Source: Falsiroseomonas sp050563525
Lineage (GTDB): Bacteria; Pseudomonadota; Alphaproteobacteria; Acetobacterales; Acetobacteraceae
Length of the DNA: 64,000 bases
Reading direction: 5' to 3'
Assembly: GCF_050563525.1 (NCBI RefSeq)
Contig: NZ_JBNXUN010000006.1
Location: 1-64,000, forward strand
The stretch's first letter is position 1, and each line of letters opens with the position of its first letter. The position numbers were made by a program, and so were the translations under genes. This document shows, in pieces, positions 1-9,795 of the stretch. The notes below the pieces were generated by a model that was not told the DNA's origin, did not search any database, and saw nothing but the letters and a program-made list of their open reading frames with translations.

Positions 1-1451
1 TTCCTTCCGCGTGGCGAGCTGGGCGGAAAATGTGCCGGTCTCGCGATACATGGGGTACAGGCCGCCGACGATGCGGGTGGCCAGCGTGGTGTCGAACCAG
101 GCGGGCCCGCCCGCGCGTGCCTCGTCCTCCGGCCGCAGCCGCACGCGTTGCAGCCCCTCGCCCGGCGCATCCCGCAACAGCGCGTCATCGCGCGCCCGCA
201 GCCGCCGCACGCCACGCCAGCCGATGCGGTGATAGCTCATCGTCTCGCTTTCCAGACCCGGGACCACCACCTTCACCACGCGCACCTCGGCACTGGGCGA
301 GCAGTCGACGTAGAGAACCTCGAGACCTTCAGCCGCCAGGGCCCGCACCAGCAGGTCCAGCCGGTCCTTCGAGGCGGCGACGGCGGGCGCGCCGGCATCC
401 GGCAGGTCCGACAGGCTCCGGCGCTGCCGTTCGGAAAACACCGTGCCGGCGAGGCGCGCGCGCAATGTCGCGGCATCAAGCCCCATCCATTCCACCATGG
501 CGGCCAATGCGCGCGGTTCCTCCTCGTCCAGCATGGCGACCGCAAGCTGGCGTTCCACATACTCCGCCGGCAACGCCTGCCGCAGCAGCGGCACCGGCCC
601 GTGCGTCGCGGCCTTGCGGGCGCGCGATCCACAGAATTCCAGCAGCGCCTTGCGCAGCCCGCGCGAGCGGTCCGGGTGCACCGCCTCGCCACAGGCCGTC
701 ACCTGGATCGGCACCACCGGCTGGCCGCGGTCGTCGCCCACGACATACAGGTTGGTCATGCCGAACTCGGTGCTGGCGAGCTTCACCGTCACGCCGATGC
801 CGAGGCCGCGCAGCCGGTCCAGCAGGCCCTGCACCTGCGCATCCGCCACCGCGTCCGGCTCCACCACGATTCCCTGGTCGAGCGCGCGGTAGCCGGTGAC
901 GTTGCCGTCGCGCTGCAGCGCTTCCATGATCCCGTGCGCGATGGCGTGTTCCAGGTCGAAGCCGGCGCCGAGGCCGTTGGTGATCGGCGTGATCAGTCGC
1001 GGCGTCGCGCCAAGCTGGTAGGGATAGGCCGCGACCCATTCGCGCGGCACCAGCACCGCCTCGCCGGATGGCCAGCGCCGCGCCTCGATCCAATCCAGCG
1101 CCAGGTCCGGCGTATAATCCGACCCGGCCGGCAGGCACAGCGTCAGCGGGTCCGCCACCGGCCGTTCGCGCGACAGGCCCGCCGGCTTCCCGTGACGCGC
1201 GGCGCCTCGGCCACATGCCGGCCGACATGCACTTCCTCGCACAACTCACCGAGCGCGCCGACCTCGGCCTCCACGGCGCTGAAGCCGTAGCCGTAGCCGA
1301 TGGTGGCGGGTTCGTCGGGCAGGATCAGGCTCGCCTGCACCACCGGCACGCCGGTGCGATCGAGGCGGTCGATGCGGAAGACGGAGACATGGGCGTCACG
1401 CGGCATGGTCCCGCGGAAGGCGTCCGCCACCGCCTGAAGGTCGTCGCTCAT
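1..1451 (-). pseudogene. YcaO-domain protein, frameshifted, cut by window edge
   Basis: YcaO-domain (ATP-dependent amide-activating) protein; YcaO enzymes make azolines, thioamides or amidines on peptide backbones, or assist RimO. The first about 88 residues read in one frame from ATG 1451 and carry the family pattern GYGYGFSAVEAEVGALGEL. That frame stops at 1143, but homology continues in another minus frame from about 1185 to position 1, including PLTLCLPAGSDYTPD, TNGLGAGFDLEHAIAHGIME (the typical helix with conserved Glu and His) and PGLESETMSYHRIGWRG. The shift lies near 1181-1192 in a G/C run, equivalent to one missing base. It may be a sequencing error, a real mutation or, less likely, programmed frameshifting. 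The start overlaps the stop of the upstream metallo-beta-lactamase-like gene by four bases (ATGA), so it is the last visible gene of a six-gene operon. The C-terminus lies outside the window. No precursor peptide is visible nearby. Confidence 0.75.
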
Positions 1452-2284
1452 CGGGCCTCGCGCAGTTGATCCAGGGGGATGTGCCGCACGCCCGGCGGGC
1501 CGCGCAGCTGGTCGTCCAGCACCGCCAGGGCGATCTCGGTCGTGATCCCCGGCGCGTGTTCAAAAGGCGTGCAGACGGTATCGAAGCGCAGCCCGCCGAT
1601 CACCTTGCGGTAGTGCCGCACCTCGGCCGGCGACAGCGGGATATCCTTGTGGAACGCCTTGTGCGTCGAGATCGCCGTGCTGTGGCCGCTCTCGTCCTGG
1701 TCCACCTTGAAGGCGTCGCCGCAGAACAGGATTTTCCGGTTGCTGTCGTGCAGCACGGCCTGGCCCTCATAATGGCCGCCGACATGCAGCAGGCGCTGCC
1801 CGGGCCGCAACTCCAGCGCCTCGTCATAGGGCCAGGTGACGCGGAACGCCTTGGTCATCCGAAGGTCGTCCTTCTGGATCGCCGTGACTTCTGGCTGGAA
1901 CACGTCCTGCAACTGCCACAGCGCGCCGTAGCCGTGGCAGTGCGAGGCGGCGAGAAAGCGGATGCCGCCGAGCCTGCGGATCTCCTCCAGCATCTCCGGC
2001 GTGTAGTAGGGCGCGGCCTCGAAGGCCGTGTTACCGTCAGGGTGCAGCAGCAGCCAGCCGGTGCCGTTCAGCCCGAAGGGCGGCGCGGTGGTGAAGGCGA
2101 CCATGTCGCGGTCGAGCCGCCGCCAGCTTCCGGTCAGCTTCTCCGCCACCTCCGCCTCACGCAGGAAATGCCAGCCATCCGCCGGCAGGTCGTTGCGCGT
2201 GTCCTCGCACACGGGGCAGCCACGCGGCTCGAAATGCTTTTGCCAGAAGCCGCAATGCGCGCAGGCCCAGGGGATCAGCGGCAT
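1448..2284 (-). CDS. Zinc-ribbon metallo-beta-lactamase-fold protein
   Basis: Protein of 278 residues. The N-terminus (residues 8-28) has two CxxC pairs, CAHC and CPVC, typical of a zinc ribbon or rubredoxin-like knuckle. The rest has the metallo-beta-lactamase layout: a loop with SHCHGYGAL where the HxHxDH motif usually sits, HVGGHYEGQAVL for the third-histidine strand, LFCGDAFK for the bridging aspartate strand and FEHAPG for the last histidine. The canonical HxHxDH is degenerate, so metal content and hydrolase activity are uncertain. It is co-translated with its neighbours: its start overlaps the oxidoreductase stop by ten bases and its stop overlaps the YcaO start. It probably acts on the same unknown substrate as the rest of the operon; no specific reaction can be assigned. 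Confidence 0.8.
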   Translation of the reverse strand: MPLIPWACAHCGFWQKHFEPRGCPVCEDTRNDLPADGWHFLREAEVAEKLTGSWRRLDRDMVAFTTAPPFGLNGTGWLLLHPDGNTAFEAAPYYTPEMLEEIRRLGGIRFLAASHCHGYGALWQLQDVFQPEVTAIQKDDLRMTKAFRVTWPYDEALELRPGQRLLHVGGHYEGQAVLHDSNRKILFCGDAFKVDQDESGHSTAISTHKAFHKDIPLSPAEVRHYRKVIGGLRFDTVCTPFEHAPGITTEIALAVLDDQLRGPPGVRHIPLDQLREAR

Positions 2285-3285
2285 GCGCCAGCTCCTTCAT
2301 AGGCCTGGTGCAGCAGCCGCATCGTGTGCAGGTCCCGCGTGGCGCTGAATCCCGCGCCACCATCCCGCATCGCCTGCCCGAACGCCGTCATCTGCCGCGC
2401 GAAGGGCGAGGCCTCCGCATCCGGCACCGCCAGCCGCCGCGCCCGCCCGCGCTCGTCCAGGTGCAGCACCGTGCCGCCGGGGTCCTGGCCCATCGTGTCC
2501 TCCGCCAGCAATTGCCCGGCCGAGCCGAGGATCTCGAGGCGCCGCCGCGGCAGCCCGTCGGGGCAGTTGTAGGCGACGTGCATCTGCAGCAGCGTGCCGC
2601 CGGTGGTGCGCCCGATCAGCACGGCGCCGTCATCCACGGCGTAGCGCTGCACACGCCGTTGGGTGAAGGCCGCCACCTGCTCCAGCGTCTCGTCCAGCAG
2701 GAACTGCGCGAGGTCGAGGCCATGCGGCGCCAGGTCCATCAGCGCGCCACCGCCGGCGCGCGCAGGATCGGCGCGCCAGTTGTCGCCCTCTCCGGTCACG
2801 CTCCACTGCGCGTCGAGCCAGCAGGCGTAGGCAATGCGGATGGCGGTCGGCGTGCCGATCAACCCCTGTGCGATCGCCTCGCGCATCGCCTCGTGCGCGG
2901 GGTGGTGACGCTGGTCGAAGGCGGTGCCGTACAGGATGCCGGCGCGCGCGACGCAATGCGCCATAGCCTCCGCATCCGCCAGCGTCGCCGCCATCGGCTT
3001 CTCGCACAGCACGGCCTTGCCGGCCGCCGCCGCCGCCTCCACCGCCGCACGGTGCAGGTGGTTCGGGGTGGCCACGTAGATGGCCTGCACCGCCGGGTCG
3101 CCCAGCAGTGTGGCGAGCCCCTCATGCACGCCGCCGGGCGGGTCCAGCCGCGCCCGCGCCGCGTCGCGCGCGGCGGCGCCGATGTCGCAGACCGCCTGGA
3201 CGCGATGCCCTGCCGCCAGCATCGCCGGCGCCGCATAATCCCGGGCAACCCAGCCATATCCGGCGATACCCCAGCCCAGCATCAC
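2275..3285 (-). CDS. Gfo/Idh/MocA family NAD(P)-dependent oxidoreductase
   Basis: 336 residues, normal length for the Gfo/Idh/MocA family, which oxidises or reduces sugars, inositols and related polyols. The N-terminal Rossmann fold shows GIAGYGWVARDYAAPAM, followed by YVATPNHLH and the family signature CEKPMAAT, whose lysine contacts substrate and cofactor. The C-terminal alpha/beta domain includes the GGGALMDLAPHGLD segment with the expected Asp and His. The start overlaps the methyltransferase stop by four bases. Since the operon begins with inositol-phosphate synthase, an inositol-derived substrate such as a keto-inositol is attractive, but this is inference from context; the family is too broad to predict substrate from sequence. 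Confidence 0.88.
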   Translation of the reverse strand: MMLGWGIAGYGWVARDYAAPAMLAAGHRVQAVCDIGAAARDAARARLDPPGGVHEGLATLLGDPAVQAIYVATPNHLHRAAVEAAAAAGKAVLCEKPMAATLADAEAMAHCVARAGILYGTAFDQRHHPAHEAMREAIAQGLIGTPTAIRIAYACWLDAQWSVTGEGDNWRADPARAGGGALMDLAPHGLDLAQFLLDETLEQVAAFTQRRVQRYAVDDGAVLIGRTTGGTLLQMHVAYNCPDGLPRRRLEILGSAGQLLAEDTMGQDPGGTVLHLDERGRARRLAVPDAEASPFARQMTAFGQAMRDGGAGFSATRDLHTMRLLHQAYEGAGACR

Positions 3286-4436
3286 CAGCGCTCCGGCAGG
3301 TCGAGCAATTCGCGCCGCAGGGCCCAGGCGGCGGTGTGCGCGCCGGCCACCGCCGTCTCCGGCGCCGTCGCGCGCAATGGATAGGTGGCGCGCGGCCCGT
3401 ATTCCCGTTCGTAGCGCGCGGATGGCCAGGCGATGGCGCCGTCCTCGCGGTACAAAGGATTGCGTCGCAACCTCACGCCGTGCGGCGGCAGCGCCAGGCG
3501 ACCCATGGCCGGGTGTGCCGCGGCGAGGCCCGGCCCGGCGGCCACGGCGAAGGCTTCGACCTGCGCCAGGAATGCGGCGGGCGCCGCCGTGGGCACGCGC
3601 CCCTGCACCGCCGCGCGCGTCAACTCGGCATCGTCGTAGAAGACGCCGTCAGGGAACAGCGCCGCCATCTCCGCCGCCGTCACCGCGGCACCAGCGGACA
3701 GGTTTGGGCAGTCGCGGTTGTGGACGTGGCCGATGGCCAATATGCCATGCGGGCCTGCCAGGCCACGAAGCCAGCGCAGCACGTCCGCCTTCGGCTCCAG
3801 GAAGTAGAAGGCGTCATGACAGGCAACGAGGTCGAAGCCACCCTCAATCCCGAACGGCTCCGCCGCGTCCAGCCCCAGCGGCTCCGCCGCGTCCAGCCCC
3901 AACGGCTCCGCCGCATCCAGGCACATCAACTCCGCCGCCGGCACCACCCAGTGCCGCGCGACCTAAAGCTTGGCGAAGACCACATCCGCGCCCGCCACCG
4001 CAACATCCCGCTGCGCCAGGGCGCGCAGATGCTGGCCGATGCCGCACGCCAGTTCGAAGGCCCGGCGCGGCGCATTCCAATGCGCTTCGACCAGCGCAAG
4101 ACCGGCGAGGAAGGTCGGGTCGCTCCAGCGATGCGCGAAGTAGTCGGCCACCGACCCCCAGGCCAGCCGCGCCATCGCCTCGCGCAGGCTCAGCCTTTCC
4201 CGGTTCGTGACGAGGTCGCGCAGCGCATCAGGTTCCGCGACAGGCCCGCGCCACCAATCGTCCTGGTCGGCCAGCAGCAGCACCAGCGCCGCATCCTTGT
4301 CGCCCGCATCGAGCAACCCGAGCGCCAGCCGCGCCATGTCCTGGCGCGAGGCACGTGCGAAGACGATGCCGTCCAGCACCGGCCAGCGGCGGCCTTGCGC
4401 ATCCCGCACCGAATGCGGGCCATCGCGCCGCATCAC
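3282..4436 (-). pseudogene. SAM-dependent methyltransferase with in-frame TAG
   Basis: Two same-frame segments, 4436-3963 and 3962-3282, together make a protein of about 384 residues interrupted only by TAG at 3965-3963. The first half has an N-terminal region similar in layout to UPF0434/Trm112-fused methyltransferases, then motif I as FELACGIGQHLRALA. The sequence resumes after the stop without frame change as VARHWVVPAAELMCLDA, and continues with GFDLVACHDAFYFLEP (motif II/IV region) and ILAIGHVHN. Between motifs it has three near-identical 24-base units (3856-3921) encoding AEPLGLDA repeats. Start and stop overlap neighbouring genes by four bases. Either the gene is broken by a nonsense mutation, TAG is read through, or the base is a sequence error. 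Methyl acceptor unknown. Confidence 0.75.
3856..3921. repeat. 24-bp tandem repeat inside methyltransferase
   Basis: Two full and one partial copy of a 24-base unit beginning ggctccgccgcgtccag, at 3856-3879, 3880-3903 and 3904-3921. Being a multiple of three it keeps the frame and adds AEPLGLDA blocks between methyltransferase motifs. It looks like a slipped-strand expansion. Confidence 0.9.
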
Positions 4437-5347
4437 GCCAGCAGCCCCACGTCGCGCAGCAGGCGATCCTGGAAGGGCTTCACCGGCCCGGCATGCACCA
4501 GTTCCATGTCCTCCAGCACGAAGCGCAGCGTCGCCTGGCCGGCGCGCAGGTGCTGTTCGACCTGCAGCACGCGGTCGAGCGTATCCGCCGCGTGGAAGGC
4601 GCGGCCCTCCGGCGTCGTCGTGCCGGTCAGGATACGCCTCGCCTGGCGCACCATCCCCGCGACCGGCGCGGGAAGTTGCGCCAGCGCCGCCTCCGTCGCG
4701 CGCAGAAAAGCCGGAGCAAGCTGATCGCCCAGAAGTTCCTCGCCGACGAAGCCGGAATCCGGCAGCAGCGCATTGTGCAGGTGGTGCGCGAGGGCGGCGA
4801 CGAAGACGGTATCAGGATCGGCCGCATAGGCCGGACACAGCAGGACGCCGTAGACCGCCACGACCAGGCAATGCTCCGCATGATTCTCCGGCGGTTCCAG
4901 AAGCAGCCTGGGACGCCCGGGGCAGGTGACGCCGGCGCGCGGCTGCCGCGCCAGCGAGGCCACGAAAGCCGGCACCGCGCCTTCGTGCAGCGCGGCGCCC
5001 TCGTGCAGCGCTGCCCGCAGCCCTGCTTCGACGCCCTGCGCCGCATCCTCCAAGGCCCTGGCATGAATTACGCGCGCCGCCGAAGGTTCAATGCCGACGG
5101 TTGCGAGGGCGGCCGCATCCAGGTCGCCCATCCGTGTCGCCGCCAGCGCCGCGCCTACCGTAGCACGCCAGCCCTGCGCCGCATCGCCGCCACCTGCGAG
5201 ATGCGCCCATGCGGCCGCGAACAGACGTTCCGCGATGGAGCCCTCCCGCGCCGCAGACCGCACCCGCTTCAGGTCCCCGATTTCGCGCAGAAGCGGCAGG
5301 TGTTCCGCCCGCAGCTCCTGCCGCGTGGCCAGACCGTCCGTCATCAT
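4433..5347 (-). CDS. Divergent HD-domain protein
   Basis: 304 residues. The central part resembles the HD metal-dependent phosphohydrolase fold: ENHAEHCLVVAVYG, then FVAALAHHLHNALLPDSG and, near the C-terminus, HAADTLDRVLQVEQHL. In the usual motif a His-Asp pair is followed by a later Asp; here the doublet reads HH and LHN follows, so the metal site is altered or the protein belongs to a divergent subgroup. Residues about 110-122 contain a short internal duplication (ALHEGA twice). Its stop overlaps the methyltransferase start by four bases and its start is ten bases after the inositol-phosphate synthase stop, placing it second in the operon. Possible role: phosphatase or hydrolase on an inositol-phosphate-derived intermediate, by context only. 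Confidence 0.7.
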   Translation of the reverse strand: MMTDGLATRQELRAEHLPLLREIGDLKRVRSAAREGSIAERLFAAAWAHLAGGGDAAQGWRATVGAALAATRMGDLDAAALATVGIEPSAARVIHARALEDAAQGVEAGLRAALHEGAALHEGAVPAFVASLARQPRAGVTCPGRPRLLLEPPENHAEHCLVVAVYGVLLCPAYAADPDTVFVAALAHHLHNALLPDSGFVGEELLGDQLAPAFLRATEAALAQLPAPVAGMVRQARRILTGTTTPEGRAFHAADTLDRVLQVEQHLRAGQATLRFVLEDMELVHAGPVKPFQDRLLRDVGLLA

Positions 5348-5357
5348 CGGCGCGCCC

Positions 5358-6551
<1,194 letters not shown>

Positions 6552-6824
6552 GCTTTCACCTTGGCTCCGAGCAATTCCCAGAGCTACAGGTTGACCGCTT
6601 CTGGCTTTTGCCAATCACGAGGACGTGGGCGTAAGCAACAGGGCCAGTTACGAACAGTAAAACCGCGACATTCTGTGGTCGCCGCGTAATGTTATCCCAG
6701 CGCGATCAACTCCCACGGCTTATTTCTTGATACCGCATTGCTTGCATCCGCAGCGGTCGTCCTTTTTGACAACATGGCATATCGGCGGGAGGGAACAGAT
6801 CCCATCTCGCATTGCTCGGAGTCG
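6552..6824. other. Intergenic, upstream of the inositol-YcaO operon
   Basis: No gene seen. This is the promoter-bearing side of the operon that starts at 6551 and is visibly less GC-rich than its surroundings. Short AT-rich patches occur around 6650-6740, but I cannot fix a promoter. It may include the outer part of the transposase relic described next. Confidence 0.5.
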
Positions 6825-7100
6825 ACGTGCCGACTTGCCCAATCCGATGGTCATGATGCGCCTGGGCTGATCCACGAGGCGGTTCCAGGTGTGGCAGCAG
6901 TGGGCGACAATGTCGTCACAGCCCTGGAGCACGCGATTGGAAGCTGGTTGGCGCAGAGGAACCGCCGGACGTTGTCCCTGACGTTCAACTCCGGGCAGTT
7001 TGGTTGCAGCGCCAGAAGGGTGACGTTGCCCGGCACGGCGTTATGGCCGGAGCGGTGCCGGCAGATGGCCTGCGCGGCGTCCTTCCCTCTTGAAGCCTCG
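6825..7100 (-). mobile_element. IS630-family transposase remnant
   Basis: Degenerate C-terminal end of an IS630-type DDE transposase. One minus frame gives NVTLLALQPNCPELNVRDNV and RRFLCANQL (matching the family pattern of a proline-rich loop, ELNP-like catalytic region and WxxLR helix), and another frame, from about 6938 down, continues with DDIVAHCCHTWNRLVDQPRR and IMTIG, the well-conserved terminal helix. The two parts are joined by a frameshift near 6938 and the N-terminal half with the first two catalytic aspartates is absent, so it is inactive. I see no clear terminal inverted repeats. It sits between tRNA-Thr and the inositol-YcaO operon. Confidence 0.75.
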
Positions 7101-7168
7101 CTGAAGTCCGGCCTCTGCGGGCGCCAGCGATGGAGCCACGCATCGCCTCTCAGGTCTTTGAAGGAGGA

Positions 7169-7243
<75 letters not shown>

Positions 7244-7320
7244 GCACCAAGCCCAGCGCCTATAGCCGCCCCGACGCCGACCGACAACCCGTTCCCAGTG
7301 CCGGTCGCGCCGGCCCCGGC

Positions 7321-8592
7321 TCAGCTGACGGTCGCAGGCAGGGTCTGGGGGCTCGTCCAGTTGATGGTGCCCACCGCTTGGCAGCTCGGGCACACCGGTT
7401 GCCACGCCGCATGGTCCGTGCCGCAGGAGGCGCAGCGCCACCGCGGCTCCGGCGCGGCTGTGGCGGCCTGGCGCAGCCAGCGGGCCTGGGCGGCGCGGCC
7501 CTCCGGCGTCTCACCGTGCTCCGCTTCCTCCAGGTCGCTCAGCGCCAGGTAGGCGCGGCGGTCGGCCTGGCCGCCGGAGACCAGCGCATCCAGCTCCTGT
7601 CGCGCCCGGCCAGTCAGCCCGGCCTCCAGCGCCGCGCGGCCAACCAGCAGCCGGCTTTCGGCATGGCGTGGACTGCCCTTGGCCAGCGCCTCCGCCGACT
7701 TCATCCGGGCCAGCGCATCGGCGTCGTCCCGGAAATACTCCTGCGCCAGGTCCGGATGCGGCCGTGCCGCCCAAGCCTGTTCCAGCACGGTACGGGCCCG
7801 GCGCGGGCTGCCACTGTCGCGCAGCCGGCGGGCATGCGCCAGCGCCGCCGGCGCGAAGGCCGGGTCGGCCGCGAAGCCCTGCCGTTCCAGCTCCGCCGCG
7901 CGGATCAGGTCGGGCTCCTGCCCGGCCGCGGCCAGCGCCAGCGCCGCCTGGCCGGCGCCGGGCGGGGCCAGGGTCAGCGCCTCCCGCCAGTCGCGCATGC
8001 GCAGCGCCAGCGTCTCGCGTTCCTGGCGCAGCCAAGCGGCACCGGGCTGCGCCGCCTCGGCTTCGCGCGCCAGGCGCTGCGCCGCCGGCCAGTCCTCGCG
8101 CTGGATCGCTTGGCGCAGCAGGCCGCGCAGGCCGAGGAAGCGGGCCTCCGGGCTGGCGGCAAGCTGGCGGAAGATCTCCGTCGCCTGATCCTCCCGCCCC
8201 GCGAGGCGCTCGGCCTCGGCCGCCAGCAGCAGGGTCTGCGGCGTGTCGCCGAGCCCCTTGCGCGCGCGCTTCGATTCGATGCGTGCGGCATCCGGCGTGC
8301 CGGCAGCCAGCGCCACCAGCGCACGGGTCAGCGCGGCATCGCCTTCCGCGCGGCGCTTCGTCGCCTTGCGGGCACGCAGCTTGCCAGGCAGCCGCCGCAG
8401 CGCGGAGATGCCGGACAGGATCAGGTGCAGCACAAGAAACAGCACCGCCAGCAGCAGCAGCGCGATCGGCAGGCCGACCAGGATCTCCGCATCGCCGACG
8501 CGGACGGCGACGTCGCCGCCCACCTGGGCGAGCCACAGCACGCCGGCGATACCGGCCGCCAGAAGAACAAGGTAGATCAGGGCATGACGCAT
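7321..8592 (-). CDS. hemY: HemY-like heme biosynthesis membrane protein
   Basis: 423 residues. Two N-terminal membrane helices (about 4-24 and 38-63) are followed by an alanine-rich TPR-type helical region, the HemY_N plus TPR layout of proteobacterial HemY, an inner-membrane protein linked to late heme synthesis whose exact role is unsettled. The C-terminus ends in a zinc ribbon, CASCGTDHAAWQPVCPSC, a feature seen in alphaproteobacterial HemY proteins. It is last in the hemC-hemD-mitofilin-hemY operon, starting ten bases after the mitofilin-like stop. It is distinct from protoporphyrinogen oxidase, which shares the symbol in Gram-positives. Confidence 0.88.
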   Translation of the reverse strand: MRHALIYLVLLAAGIAGVLWLAQVGGDVAVRVGDAEILVGLPIALLLLAVLFLVLHLILSGISALRRLPGKLRARKATKRRAEGDAALTRALVALAAGTPDAARIESKRARKGLGDTPQTLLLAAEAERLAGREDQATEIFRQLAASPEARFLGLRGLLRQAIQREDWPAAQRLAREAEAAQPGAAWLRQERETLALRMRDWREALTLAPPGAGQAALALAAAGQEPDLIRAAELERQGFAADPAFAPAALAHARRLRDSGSPRRARTVLEQAWAARPHPDLAQEYFRDDADALARMKSAEALAKGSPRHAESRLLVGRAALEAGLTGRARQELDALVSGGQADRRAYLALSDLEEAEHGETPEGRAAQARWLRQAATAAPEPRWRCASCGTDHAAWQPVCPSCQAVGTINWTSPQTLPATVS

Positions 8593-8602
8593 CGTGCGGC
8601 CC

Positions 8603-9766
8603 TCAGCCCGCGGCCAGGCTGCGCAGCGCGGCGCGGGCCTCGATCAGGGCTCGGGCCTGTTCGACCCAGGCTCGCATCGCCTCCTGTGCCGGCGGCGACA
8701 GGCGCTGCAACGGCGCGAGGCTACCCTCCAGGTCGCCGGCTTCCAGGGCGCGGCGGGATTTCTCGATCTCGGCGGCGGCGGCATCGCCGAACACCACCTC
8801 CTCCCCCCGGCGCACGGTGACCAGGCCGGACAGGCGCGACAGCGCGCTGTCCATCACGCCCTGGCCCTGCCGGCCGGGGTCGCTGGCGGCCATGGCGGCG
8901 CGCGCCGCCTCCTCGAAGCGCAGCCGCAGCGCGGATTCGGTCGGAGGCGCGGATTGGGCAAACCGTGTCAGCGCCGCCGGCGGCTCCCGCAGCGTGCCGA
9001 GCGCACCACCCAGCGGCGCCCCGGCCGCCAGCGCCGCGCGCAGCTGGTCCAACGTGGCCAACCGCCCGGCACGGCCTTCCAAGGCGGAGAGGCGCTGCGC
9101 CTGGCCCTGCAACTCGGTGATGCGGGCAGCCTGCTCCTCCAGCGTCGCGCGCTGGGCCGCCACCTGGTCCTGGATTTCGCCTAGCCGACGGGTCAGGGTC
9201 GACTCGACCCCGCCAAGCCGTTCCGTCGCCTGCGTCAAAGCCTGTTCCGCCGTGCCGACGCGCGCGGCCAGTTCCTGTGCCACGCCCTCGATCCGGGCGG
9301 AGCTGGCGGTGGCGCGGGCTTCCTCCTGCGCGATGGCGGCCTCGGCGCGCTGCGCCAGGCCATCGACACGGCGCATCAGCGCGTCCAGCGCCGGGCGCGG
9401 TGCCAGCTCGGCCGGGTCCGTCACCGGACGCGCGGCAAGTTCGGCGGCGGCGCGTTCCACCGCGGCGATACGCCCTGCCAGCGGCGCAAGGTCCGGCCCG
9501 GTGGCCGATTCCAGCGTGGCGAGGCGGCTGGTCAGCCCCTCCAGCGCCGGCTGCCGCGCGACGGCCGTCTCCAGCGCCGCCAGGCGCTGCTCCAGCGCTG
9601 CGACGGCCGGGCTGGCCTCGGCGCGGTCCTGCGGCAGCGGGCGCGCCAGCAACCAGGCGACAGCGCCGACCAGCACGACGGCCGCGACCAGGATCGGCAG
9701 GGCGGCGGGGTCCATGCGGAACCGTCGGAGCCGCTCGGAGAAGGAGGGGGGCGGGGTCGGGCTCAT
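8603..9766 (-). CDS. Mitofilin-like inner membrane protein
   Basis: 387 residues with one N-terminal transmembrane helix (about 22-42), a long alanine/glutamate/arginine-rich coiled coil (about 55-240) and a C-terminal helical domain resembling the mitofilin (Mic60) signature region, ending in SLAAG. Alphaproteobacterial Mic60 homologues are typically encoded in the heme operon between hemD and hemY, exactly as here, and are linked to membrane remodelling. The gap to hemD is 29 bases and to hemY ten. The sequence gives no enzyme motif. Confidence 0.8.
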   Translation of the reverse strand: MSPTPPPSFSERLRRFRMDPAALPILVAAVVLVGAVAWLLARPLPQDRAEASPAVAALEQRLAALETAVARQPALEGLTSRLATLESATGPDLAPLAGRIAAVERAAAELAARPVTDPAELAPRPALDALMRRVDGLAQRAEAAIAQEEARATASSARIEGVAQELAARVGTAEQALTQATERLGGVESTLTRRLGEIQDQVAAQRATLEEQAARITELQGQAQRLSALEGRAGRLATLDQLRAALAAGAPLGGALGTLREPPAALTRFAQSAPPTESALRLRFEEAARAAMAASDPGRQGQGVMDSALSRLSGLVTVRRGEEVVFGDAAAAEIEKSRRALEAGDLEGSLAPLQRLSPPAQEAMRAWVEQARALIEARAALRSLAAG

Positions 9767-9795
9767 GGCTCTCCTGGCAGCTCGGCGGGGCAGCT

